Assembly (NCBI GenBank): GCA_002245135.1
Contig: NGBS01000304.1
Location: 62,001-126,000, forward strand
Source of the DNA: Proteromonas lacertae
Lineage: Eukaryota > Sar > Bigyra > Opalinata > Proteromonadidae
Direction of reading: 5' to 3'
Length of the DNA: 64,000 nucleotides
Part shown: one piece after another, positions 25,001 through 36,078 of the stretch
How positions within the stretch are numbered: the stretch's first letter is position 1
How the letters are laid out: the number at the start of each line of letters is the position of its first letter
Position numbers and translations under genes: made by a program
Notes under the pieces: model-generated
The model's database searches: none
Told to the model about the DNA's origin: nothing
The model's input: the letters and a program-made list of their open reading frames with translations, nothing else

Positions 25001-26010
25001 TAATTTAGTTTGAATAGATGTCTCTGATTTTAATCCTATTGTTGTTAATACTGGAGTTATTGTTGCTGTTGGGACTACTTCTACGGTTATTTTAGCATCT
25101 GCTTTAGGATTTACTGTCGCAGCTGTATAGGCAATTTTTAATGAGGTTACTATTCATATATTATTATTATATTATTATACTTTTACCTTCAGTACTTTCA
25201 CAAATTGTACCTTTCACTGATCCACCATCTTTACAGTCTTTTAACGTCTTCGTTTCACCACTTATATCACATTCTCCACTTATATCTTCTAACAATTCTA
25301 AACTGTATACACTTCCAGCTAATGATGCAGATTCTTCACTTTTACTAACTGAATATACAACATAACTATTATCACCTTTCTTTATTAATACATTCTTATC
25401 ATTTACATAATACGTTATTTCATCAGCATCACTTCCTGTTGTGAATTTTATTATTGTATCAGCTGGAACTGCTTTACTTTCAGATGGTGTTGCTGATTTA
25501 CAGTAACTACCATCTATATAACTTTTCATTTCATTACTTAATTTAGTTTGAATAGATGTCTCTGATTTTAATCCTATTGTTGTTAATACTGGAGTTATTG
25601 TTGCTGTTGGGACTACTTCTACGGTTATTTTAGCATCTGCTTTAGGATTTACTGTCGCAGCTGTATAGGCAATTTTTAATGAGGTTACTATTCATATATT
25701 ATTATTATATTATTATACTTTTACCTTCAGTACTTTCACAAATTGTACCTTTCACTGATCCACCATCTTTACAGTCTTTTAACGTCTTCGTTTCACCACT
25801 TATATCACATTCTCCACTTATATCTTCTAACAATTCTAAACTGTATACACTTCCAGCTAATGATGCAGATTCTTCACTTTTACTAACTGAATATACAACA
25901 TAACTATTATCACCTTTCTTTATTAATACATTCTTATCATTTACATAATACGTTATTTCATCAGCATCACTTCCTGTTGTGAATTTCAAAATTGAATCCA
26001 TCTGGAACAT
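19025..26010 (-). CDS. type I membrane protein: tandem ~167-aa extracellular repeats, TM, cytosolic PH domain
   Basis: From the C-terminus: a PH-like domain (EGYLLKEAHDRVIDKWQRRY, AVLRIYDS, then AKKWVESFRDF) lies at about 19170-19540. Before it is a TM segment (WWAILLIVIGCILLIAIIGA) at about 19700-19780. The outer part has Cys-rich and beta-rich regions (ETCPYELDPQKLCC across a 31-nt intron near 20510) and an array of about 167-residue repeats with conserved Cys (YIDGSYCKSA, DISGECDISG, LKDCKDGG). One base is needed at 19941-19944 (T4 on +) to join the outer part to the TM exon. The N-terminus is not found: the array stops inside a repeat at about 25985 with no signal peptide. It could be a surface receptor with phosphoinositide coupling; no known family covers the whole. 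Confidence 0.7.
21376..25990 (-). repeat. 538-bp tandem repeat array, each unit one exon plus a 37-nt intron
   Basis: Near-identical units begin at 21376, 21913, 22450, 22988, 23526, 24065, 24603, 25141 and 25679. Each holds an intron of 37 nt (21385-21421 in the first unit; donor GTAAAA, acceptor ATAG) and 501 coding bases, so units stay in frame. Three units carry single-base indels: a T lost near 21908, an A lost near 22159, an A gained near 23678. The unit before the array (21231-21375) is a diverged copy that leads into unique sequence. Array length and indels are open to assembly error. Confidence 0.93.
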
Positions 26011-26767
26011 GTTTTACTCATCTTGCTAGTCTTCCTAGTGCAAACGATATTACTCAAATAAGAACATACTTGAAACTGCCTAAATCAGACTCCATAAGAC
26101 ACTCAATCGACGCAAATCAATACTATTAATACAATATATTCTATCTATTATACTCAAAATAATCGATTTCATAACTGTCATAAATCCACCAATCAAAATC
26201 AGCTTACAATTGAACCAATAAACTTTTTTCATTTGTCAAACTAACCAATTAAATCTCATTAATTATAGAGTTTAGTTTGAGGTATTACGATTATACTATA
26301 ACCATTATTTTCTCATATTCTAGTCCATCATTATAGAAAAGTATCTACTCTCCACCTTTGCAAGAATAACTCCTTCAGATGAGCTGTATATTTTGACTTT
26401 TATATTATTCTTTGTTTTATAATTTCAATTCGTTATTTATATTCTCTACAATAATAACTTTGATGTTAAATGTGATGTTATTTTGTTTTAATCATGATTA
26501 TTGTCAAAATAGATTTGAATAATTACAAAATTTGAAGTGAATATTGGTTGAATAATTAACTGTATGGATTTTTTGAATAAAATATGCTCATATCTACTCC
26601 ATCATATCTATAGGTAACATCAACATCATCATCTCACAAATTTATCTCTAAATGTTCTCAATAATCTATATCACTACAGTTTAATAATCGTGTTGCAATA
26701 ATATAATGAGTTATGTTATTATTAATAAACAATATATAACAATAAACAAGAAAATAATAAATGTTGC
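26011..26767. other. no gene seen
   Basis: I see no coding frame, tRNA or clear repeat in this 757-bp AT-rich stretch. It abuts the abrupt end of the 538-bp array, so it may contain a broken first exon or a misjoined sequence. A short stretch just inside 26011 still weakly resembles the repeat unit. Confidence 0.5.
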
Positions 26768-28083
26768 TTAATTAACATAATCAGATTGAATTATATTATA
26801 ATATTTCAATAATTCATCACAACTCGTTGAATATAGGTTATATATATCTCGACTTATCTTCTTTTCGACACTTCGATTTAAACAAGAAATATCAAAATAA
26901 CCTTCCATCCCTACTATCACTTTTATATCTTCTATATCTTCAAATCGATATACTTTTGATATATTGGGTAATTCAATCGTTAAATAATATTTATCTTCTC
27001 TCATACTGAAATATAATTCACCTTCTTTCCCTATCTTCATTTTACTTACCATATTGAATCGAAATACTTTATTCGTTATTTCAGCATGAAGTGACTATTT
27101 ATATATAAACATATAAACATATAAACATAAATATACATTCTTTTTTAATTCCATATAAGATGATATTAATTTGTTCGTTGTTTCATTTAAACAACTTAAT
27201 TTCGTATTTAATTCATTGATTTCTTCTTCTTTACTAACATTTTTCTATTATATACATTACATATAATAAATATATATAATATAATACCTTTTCTAATTCT
27301 TCATATTCAGTCTTTATTTTATTCATTTCTTCTTCTTTTTCTTTGTATTTTGTTGATAATTCTTCTTCAGTCTTCTTCAAATTATCATGTTCTATTGTTA
27401 ATAATTTGAATGATTCATTTAATGAATTGTATTCACTTATTTCATTATTGTATTTGTTTTGAAAATCATCAACTTTTCTATTGAAGTATTATTATTATTA
27501 TTATTTTATATATTATATATATCTATACTGTGTTAATATCTTCGTATCTTCATTATATTTATCTTCCAATTGATTATATCTATTTTGAAGTGAAGATAGT
27601 TCATCTTGTAAATCATTCACTCGACTATCCATCAAACTATACAAATTTAAAGATATTTATTCAATTAAAATATACTCATTGGCCAATCCAGTAGATTGAC
27701 TTGACATTACTGTACTTGACATCGAATCACTAGCGGAATTTACTGTATCTTTACCATTTGACTCATAAACTAGTAATTTCTTTTGAAGTGTTGTTGTTTT
27801 ATGGAATAAAGCAATTTTTGCATTAGATTCATCTTCTAATGCTTGTTTCTTTGATTCTATCTCATTCTCTAGTTGTTTTATCTTATCTTCTAGTTGGTTT
27901 AATTATTAAAGAATTTATGTATTAATAACACTCAATTAAAAGATATCAATCGTTTCTGTCTTTCTTGAGAAACTAGTTTCTTTAATTCAGTTAATTTTGG
28001 TATTAACTTCAATGCTGTAGAATCATTCAAATCAGTTGAATAAGTACCTGTTAATTATATATTACAAACATACTATCATCCAT
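26768..28083 (-). CDS. coiled-coil protein of unknown function
   Basis: The proposed start MDDS (ATG at 28083) joins through a 26-nt intron to TYSTDLNDSTALKLIPKLTE. Exons separated by AT-rich introns then encode long heptad-like Glu/Lys/Leu sequence (for example KEEEINELNTKLSCLNE). A short globular C-terminus includes YYLTIELPNISKVYRF, VIVGMEGYFDISC and CDELLKYYNIIQ. It resembles golgin or tether-type coiled coils in form only; no family is recognised. Confidence 0.6.
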
Positions 28084-28208
28084 ATTAACCATATAAAAAA
28101 TAAAGAAGAAATTTTGAAAATCAAACAGTAATCAAACTGTTTTCTTTTTATTCTTTTTTTTCTCACAAAAATATGATTTAAAATAAATTATTTAAAAGTA
28201 AAATATTC

Positions 28209-30011
28209 CTATTTAATAGAAAGATCCATATTTTCTTCTTTATTCAAAGGAATCTGTCTTGGTATTTGTATTTGACTTCTAAACTGATCTTTCGGTATAT
28301 CATCAATAGGAACAACATCAGCACCTGTATAATTCGCATAATTTGGTTTTGTAAAAGACATAGTTCTTTCCTTTTGTGTCTGATCTAAACTATAAATACC
28401 ACATATTCCATCACCTTGTGCATTTGGTCTCATAGTCAATCTCTGTTGTTTTGACTTTTCTATTGCATCTCTCACCATCCTAATTCGATTGTGTGCTTTT
28501 ACTTTAATATAACCAACTGTGTAAAACTAATTCACAATATATAATATATATAACATACACTTAGTGCTATAGGAGTCATTGCATTTAATTGATCTTCAGA
28601 TGTAACCCTTTCAATGAGTGGAACATTATTTTCTGTATCTGATTGTAGTTTGAAATGTTCTTTACCATTTTCAGTAATCCAAGGATGTTGTAATGCTTCT
28701 TCAACCTAAGATCATTATAATTATAAATATACTGACATTCGTTTATTTGGATCTACACATAATAATCTCCTAATAAAATTAGACAAATCAGGATTAACTC
28801 TATATGGGAATAATAACATCCCTTTTAACACTAATGACGTAGTAACTTGTGTATTACATCCTTTATATGGCAAACTACCGAATAATAATCGGAATATAAC
28901 CACCCCTATTGCATACATATCAGCCTTTTTTCCTGAAAATGGCTTTAATGGACGTTTTAATATTTCTGGAGCTTGATAATATCGAGTTCCTGTAACGGTA
29001 CAAAGTGAGTCATTGTCTTTAAAGATGTGTGATAAACCAAAATCACAAAGGAAGAGTGTGTCACGTTTAGTACTATATATATACATATAAGAAAAAATAA
29101 AGAAATTTAAAATAAAAAAGATTAAAAATAAAGGAAAAGAATGATTAAAAAGAATAGAAAAATGAAAATATAGAAAGAATAAAAGAAAATATAATAAATA
29201 TATGATATATATATATTCATACTCTAACAACAAATTCTCTACTTTTATATCTCTATGTATAATTCTATTATGATGTAAATAATCAACACCTTGTAACAAT
29301 TGTCGTATATATTTCAATAACTGTGGTTCAGTATAAGTGTTATTGTTGTGAGTATAAGCAATTGCAGCTAAATTAATAATAATTAACAATTTATATATAC
29401 CTCCTTGAATATAGTCAAAAACAAGATGTAGACAGTCATCATCTTTATCATCTATTACTTCATATAGTTTAATTATATAAGGATGATCAATTTTCTTTAA
29501 TATTGCTATTTCTCGACATAATGATTCTGCTGGTACATTGTATTAGGGAAATGTATAATATATAATATAATGATGTAAAGAAAAAAAAAGATATATTCCA
29601 TATTTTCTAATCCATCAGTTAGCCTATTAAATGCTTTTCTATCTATCGATTTTATTGCATATTCTTTATGTGTATTGTGATCACGACAATAATAAACGGT
29701 ACTATTGAAAAATAACAGATATTCTTAATGAAGCATATATACGATGTAGCACCTGAGCCCAATGGAGGATAATATACATCATAATTATTAATCGTTGATT
29801 TACAATGCTTCACATTACCATCTACTACTAGTACCGCCTCTTCAGCATGCTGCGGCTGGTTTACCTGTTTTTCTTGTGGTTTTGGGGTTACTTCAATAGA
29901 TGTCTTAATTTTAGGTTTAGGACTGGCTTTTGGTTTTGGTAAAGGATCATTTCTCTCTACAGTTACCTGAACGGGAGGTGGTACAGGTTGTACAGATGCA
30001 TTACATCCCAT
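28209..30011 (-). CDS. Ser/Thr protein kinase with MGC N-terminus (CAMK-like)
   Basis: The protein starts MGCNASVQ, a good candidate for N-myristoylation at Gly2 and palmitoylation at Cys3, followed by a Pro/Lys-rich linker. The kinase domain runs through PPLGSGATS (glycine loop), YAIKSIDRK (VAIK), LLQGVDYLHHNRIIHRD, IKVENLLLEYE, LCDFGLSHIF and GTRYYQAPEIL, so the catalytic residues are intact. Gaps between open stretches fit short introns, one near 29100-29215. The C-terminal tail ends EENMDLSIK. Catalytic-loop and activation-segment style resemble CAMKK/SNF1-related kinases, but the subfamily is not certain. Confidence 0.82.
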
Positions 30012-30170
30012 TTGTATATATCTTTAAGCTAAAAATAATTAATTGTTAGATTACTAATAAAAAATTAAAAAACGATAATTTATAGAAACGGTTCATTTTT
30101 TTAAACAAAAAATAATTGAAAAAAAATCGTTATAATAGTTATAATGTATATAATTATTATAGTAATTATT

Positions 30171-33047
30171 TTACATTTTCTTAGATCCTCTATCTCTTAA
30201 GCTATAAAGAAAAAATATAAAAAGATAGAAATATACTCTGTCTCCATCCCTAGTTCAGCAAATACATTTTTATCTGATGCTAAATTGTTTTTTAATCTCG
30301 GAACATCTGTACTTCTTGATACTAATCTTTGAGATTTTCGATTTAAGCTAGTAATAGGCTTTGGAGTCAAATGATTATCTCCCATAGTAGGTGAAGGTCT
30401 ATATTTAGAATAACCACCAGTACCTGATTCTAAATCATCTTCTTCATCATAATCATCATTCTTTTTTGCTCTTCTATTGCTTCTAATCACACTAATTGAA
30501 ATATAAGATATATTATTATATTATATAAATACTTGCACACATATACAACCACCAACAATAAAGCAACTCCTACAATTAACTCAAGTAAAAAGTATAAATA
30601 ACTTCCTTCTCCACCTGATCCATTTTTACCATTTCTGTTAGGCATTTTTTCAGGATCACATTTTCCAACTGCATCAACAACTTCTACAGGATGTGGTTGC
30701 TGAGATTTATCAAAAGAAACACAGTATAATTTATATTCTTTACATTCCTGTACTGTAAATGATAATGCTAATTCTTTATCACAATCAAATGTTGTTCCAC
30801 TTTTAATAATACTTCCTAAGGTTGGAATTGCATTGATTTCTGATATTTGACAGTAACCATTTACAGGTACTTTGGATTCTAATTTTACTATTATTTTTCT
30901 TACTGGATAACCATTATTTGATTGAATATGAGGGATTAGAATAGGATCTTCTATATTAACAATATATAATATAACAATAATAAATATTATACCCATTTTT
31001 AATACTTGATCCATTCTAAACACAGCATCATCATCTTTCTTTGAAACTAAACATACGATATTTGAAGATTTAAAAGATGAAAACAATTCTAAATCAATTA
31101 CTATTGATGAACTTCCATGCTTATCATTAATTTCAGTTTTATATTTACTATTCTCTAAAATACCATCTGATATTTTGGTAACATCTTTTTCAGCATCTTC
31201 AGCAATACAATATACAGTAGAAGGATGGGTTGATCTTACATTAATCAATATAGAATGAGGTCTTTGCCATTTCGCTTCTATATCACCTTTAAAACCTTCA
31301 TCTTTTTCAATAACTACTGATTTTACTTCACTTACTACTCCATCATATGATTCAAATATGCAATATACATTGTATTCTTTTTCTAATTCTAAATCATTTA
31401 TTTTTAACTCTCCATTATCATCATTTTCTTTAATTGTTCCTGATTCACCATCTGATTTTATTTTTTCAGCTATTGGAATTGATTCTTCACTTGGCAAACA
31501 GTATATTTTTCCAGCTTTTGATGATTTTACTCCTATTACTGCACCTCCTCCTTTTCTTCCTTTAGAAGTTATTTCTATTAAACCGCTGTCTTTCTTTTCA
31601 TCTTCTTTTTCTTTTTCTTTCTCTTTTGCTTTTTCTTCATTTTTGTTATTTTGATTGTCATTTAGTTCATTGTTATTCATTTCTTTTTTATCATTATTAT
31701 TGTCTGCGATATTGTTATTGTTTATAGCATTATTATCAGCTACAACATTGTTATCTACTACATTTTTATTATCGTTATTTCCTTCTACATTATTGTTATT
31801 ATTATTTACCACCGCATTATTATTATTCGCATTATTATTATTGTTATTATTAGCAACAGCATTATTGTTGTTTAAAGCATTGTTGTTTACAGCATTACCA
31901 TTATTGTTGTTTACAACTCCATTATTATTATTGTTTGCTACATTACCATTATTGTTTGCTACATTGTTGTTGTTTACAACTGCATTACCATTATTGTTTG
32001 CTACATTATTGTTGTTTACAACTCCATTATTATTGTTTGCTACATTACCATTATTGTTTGCTACATTGTTGTTATTTATTAAATTATTATTATCTACAGC
32101 ATTATTGTTGTTTAAAGCATTGTTGTTTACAGCATTACCATTATTGTTGTTTACAACTCCATTATTATTATTGTTTGCTGCATTATTGTTGTTTACAGCA
32201 TTATCATTATTATTGTTTGCTACATTACCATTATTGTTTGCACGAATAATTTTTCCACCATCTTCATCATTATCTTTATTCTCTTTATTTTCATTATCAT
32301 TATTTCCATTATCTCCATTCTTATCATTATTTCTATTATCATCTTTACCATTGCCATCATCATTATTATTAACTCCATCTCCATCTTTGCCATTACCATC
32401 ATCATCTTTATTCACTCCATTATCTCCATCATTTTTCTTATTATTATCATTTCCATTGTCTCCATCATTCTTATTATCGTCTTTATTCACTCCATTATCA
32501 CCATCATTATTTCCATTATCTCCATCTTTACCATTTCCATCATCGTCTTTTCCATTACCATCATCACCATCTTTTATATCATCTTTATTGTTGTTATTAT
32601 CATTTTTATTCTCTAATTTCTTATTTTCATCATTACCTTCAGCTGCTACTGCTCCTCCTTCATCTTTTTTATTGTTATCTGCATCTTGATTCTCTACAGC
32701 TCTTTTTCTTAAATCATCTTCATTGTTGTTATTATCTTTTACTACTTGATCATCTTTATTTGCATTTAAATCTTGAACTGCGTTTGGAACAGATGTTGTT
32801 GGATTTACTGCATCTTGTAAACTTCTTTTCAATCCCATTATTGGATTTCTATTATTTATTACTAAATTATTATATTCATACTTTTTGCTAATCTTATTAA
32901 ATTCTTCTTTTCCTTTGACATCACCCCAATCGTTTAAACTGACTTGATTAATATTAGAAGACTCAATATTGGGTAAAATTATTCCTATGATATATAACAT
33001 CCTTTAATAATACCCAAAATTAATATAATGGCAATAGTTTTCCACAT
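30171..33047 (-). CDS. Asn/Asp/Lys-repeat secreted or type I membrane protein
   Basis: A signal peptide appears when a 29-nt intron is removed: MWKTIAIILILG joined to IILPNIESS, start at 33047. Then come low-complexity DGNGKD-type and NNNAVNNNN-type repeats (about 31660-32650), and Cys-containing beta-rich modules (YCLPSEES, VYCIAEDAEKD, YCQISEI). A membrane segment (LLELIVGVALLLVVVYVCK) lies near 30550. A cytosolic tail follows across an intron (VIRSNRRAKKND), ending LRDRGSKKM at TAA 30171-30173. A 42-nt in-frame intron near 30950 is likely (KMEDPILIPH). It is probably a surface protein of unknown role, 48 bp from the V-ATPase F start. Confidence 0.72.
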
Positions 33048-33095
33048 TTTTCAAAACTAAACTAGAAAAAGCTTGAGCTTGATACTCTTTAAAAA

Positions 33096-33564
33096 ATGGC
33101 TGCTGCAAGATTATTAAGTCAAAATTCTGATAAATTAATTGCTGTAATTGGTGATGAAGTATTTTATCTTTTTTGATTTTAATAATAGGATACAGTAACA
33201 GGATTTCTTCTTGCAGGAATTGGAGATAAATCTATCAATAAAGGTTCAAATTTTTACATCGTTGATGCAAGTATGTTTTAAATAATTTATTTCGTTAGAG
33301 ACAAAAACAGAACAGATCGAAGAAGAGTTCAACCGTCTGACCAGCCGTGATGATATAGCTATACTATTAATAAACCAAAAAGTATAATTGTTTATCACTC
33401 CTATTTATTTAAAACAGATTGCTAATGAAGTTCGACATTTAATTTCTTTATATAACAAGCCAATTCCTACGATTTTGGAAATTCCTAGTAAAGATTCACC
33501 ATATGATCCAAGTAAAGATTCTATTATGAAGAGAGTGTCAGGAATGCTTGGTGGTGAATCATAA
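33096..33564 (+). CDS. VMA7: V-type ATPase subunit F
   Basis: This is a small central-stalk subunit of the vacuolar proton pump. Three introns (33159-33188, about 33272-33299, and about 33380-33415) join exons into about 120 residues. Family blocks are LIAVIGDEDTVTGFLLAGIG, EEEFNRLTSRDDIAILLINQ, IANEVRHLISLYNKPIPTIL and EIPSKDSPYDPSKDSIMKRV, close to canonical subunit F through the C-terminal GMLGGES. Confidence 0.95.
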
Positions 33565-33818
33565 TTTCGTTTATATAAAATTATTGTTTGGTTTACGTTT
33601 GTTGTTGTTGTAAATATTGCCATATATTCAGTTTTGATATAAAAACTATATTTTGAAGTAAATTTTTTTAACCAAACATTTATTCGTTTTAATTGTGTAA
33701 ATTACATAACTGACAGTAATTTAATACATCGTTATTTTTTAATTCTCTCAAACTATTTATATAAAATACATTTAGATTAAAATCTCTGCCTCCATGTGTA
33801 TAATAGAATAAAATAAAC

Positions 33819-35129
33819 ATGCAAGTTGAACCAAAAGCTAATCAATTAGTATAATTAAACCCTATATATTTGAGTAGATGGCAGCTTATTCTAAAAGCAA
33901 TACATTTCAGTTCAAACATTTTGACATGTACAAAACGCTTATACTGCCAATTACAGAAAATTCAGAAGAGTTTGTTAAATTCTTTTGTTGTATATATATT
34001 ATTATACTAATAATTTAGTAAATATTTATGAGGTTAATGTTATATTTTCAGAATATTTAAGAGTGTGGTTTAAATCCAACAGTAGTGAAAACTATGTCAC
34101 ATTTGATAATTTATGCAAATCATACAGACTAAGATTGTGTCCTCTACTGGAGAAATATTTTTCTATATATAGTATATATAATGTTTCTATTACTAAATTA
34201 TAGATAATTGTGTATATTATGAACCTTTCCTTCAATTTATATTAATTTTTTCTATCACAAATGGTAGTCATCTCATACCAAGCCTTCTGAGTGTTGTAGG
34301 CATACACGTCACTACATATATAAATCCAATAGAATTACAGCGATTTTATGAACTAATAGATCCAAGACAAAAATATCGAGAAGAACTTGATAAATGGATT
34401 GTAGAGAACACAGATTCGTTAGATGGATCAATTCCTCTACCTAGTGTTTATAAATTCTTTAGTACAAGGCCAGTAATTATAGGAGCAATCTTATCAATAC
34501 GAAGGAAAATTGTAGCTGGTGTTTTAGGAAAAGATACAGTGAAGACAATCACCTATAGGTATAAGCACATTGAATTAATTCGAAAGTTCAAAAAGGAGCA
34601 TAAAGGGAAGAACAAACCTGAGAGTTGTAAGTCTAAATTGCATAGGCTAATACATGGTGGACCACAGCCTTACCATTACGATTTTGAACCAAGTGAATAT
34701 GTTTCTATTGATTCTGTAACGGCTCTTTTTCGAATGAAATATGGATTTAAACCTCCAACCGAATCATTACCATTTTGTTATAAGAATGGTGCTATTTATA
34801 AAACATCTCTCCATAATAATATCAATAATAATAATAATAACAATAATAGAAATAATTTTAGATTTAATTACAATCGTAATAGAATAATTCGACCTACAGG
34901 TGATTTTTCAATAAGAGGCCCTAGACAATTTAAGAAAACAAAACAGTTAGGAGAATTGAACAGAGAGCCTAGTTTTAATTTGAATAATTTAGAAAATGAA
35001 ATAGATGATGAAGATGCTGAACCACCAATAATAATGGAAACAATGAAGTTGCCAATGATAAAATCATCTACAATAAGATCTACCACTACACATCCACCAA
35101 TTCCTCCTCCACCACTACATCATTACTAA
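33819..35129 (+). CDS. protein of unknown function with Asn-rich C-terminal region
   Basis: The start MQVEPKANQL (33819) joins across an intron to MAAYSKSNTFQFKHFD. Further exons give LRVWFKSNSSENYVTF, NGSHLIPSLLSVVGIHVTTY, then INPIELQRFYELIDPRQ and IPLPSVYKFFSTRPVI. After a basic region comes an Asn tract (about 34820-34860) and a Pro-rich end, PIPPPPLHHY. I recognise no domain. Its last 46 or so codons lie inside the left arm of the large inverted repeat and are copied at 39127-39282. Confidence 0.65.
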
Positions 35130-35898
35130 AAACAATAACCCTCTCCAATCACTTTGAGCAAATAGCTAGTCATTTATTTTTCTTATTTTAATTATTTTGT
35201 CTATTAAACAAAATGTTTATGTAGAAATGATAAATAATAAATGTGTATGTATTATCATAAGAGTAATATAATGAGATAAAAAAGAATAGTAATAAGTGTA
35301 TGATTAATAAATGGTAATTTAAATTTTTTAATAGGTCCGCTATAGTATAGTGGTTAGTATCCCCGCCTGTCACGCGGGAGGCCCGAGTTCAATTCTCGGT
35401 GGCGGAGATCTTTTTTTGTATTTTTTTCTTTTATTTAAATCTTTTAAGTTGACTAGAGTTTATTTTGATTTTGGTGTTATGTTTATATAAAATGAATATC
35501 AACACAAGTTTTGGTGATTTATTATTAAAAAAGATATAGCAAAAAGATTGATGGAAAAATCTACAAGAAAACACGAAGTTTTGTACAACATATAAGCATA
35601 TGAAAATGTAGACATATAAGAATATTTTAGTATTTAGAATAGATATAACCATGAATAAATATTAATATAATATTTTCTTTTATTACATCTAATAGATAAT
35701 TAAACACTTCTTTCTATATATTGCTTTTGCTACATCTAATAACTCTTATCATTCACACATATTGTACTACAAGCTAAATCTTGAATTTAACTCATTTCTA
35801 TCTACTAGACACAGCCAATTACATCAACAAATACTAAATATCATCAACATCATGTTTATATCACATTTCATTATCAAAAACACTAACTAACACTGAAA
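34991..35898 (+). repeat. left arm of ~0.9-kb imperfect inverted repeat (with tRNA-Asp)
   Basis: The arm spans the 3' coding end of the preceding gene, its 3' flank, tRNA-Asp, and about 490 bp beyond. It matches 38378-39282 in inverted orientation. The match is nearly exact around the tRNA and the gene end, and more diverged at 35700-35898. No open gene is seen at 35130-36078 outside the tRNA. Confidence 0.88.
35336..35407 (+). tRNA. tRNA-Asp (anticodon GTC)
   Basis: The 72-nt cloverleaf has acceptor arms TCCGCTA/TGGCGGA with discriminator G. The anticodon stem CCCGC/GCGGG encloses CTGTCAC, giving GTC. The T arm reads CGAGTTCAATTCTCGG. There is no intron, and a T7 run right downstream (35411-35417) suits RNA polymerase III termination. 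An identical copy lies inverted at 38865-38936. Confidence 0.97.
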
Positions 35899-36078
35899 CT
35901 TAACACTCATCATTTACATCATCATAGAATATGCAATGTGCATAAATAAAACAGAATATAGTATTATTGTTTTTATCACACATTCTGCAATTGAAATAAA
36001 TCACATTTTAAGTTTTGGGTTATTCAAAATTTTGATAAAAATCGAATTTCGTTATTTTTGTTATATATTTACATAAAG

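Noticed and set aside
21376-25903. Repeated plus-strand 74-residue frames with a signal-peptide-like start in each 538-bp unit
   Set aside because: They run antisense to the repeat exon and their hydrophobic start is the reversed AT-rich intron; the minus-strand frame joins neatly across units.
31655-32689. A 344-residue Leu/Ser/Phe-rich frame on the plus strand
   Set aside because: It is the antisense shadow of the Asn/Asp repeat region of the minus-strand gene.
35408-36078. Small open frames next to the tRNA in both arms
   Set aside because: Both arms share them as part of the inverted repeat; they show no domain, no splicing and no codon pattern of neighbours.
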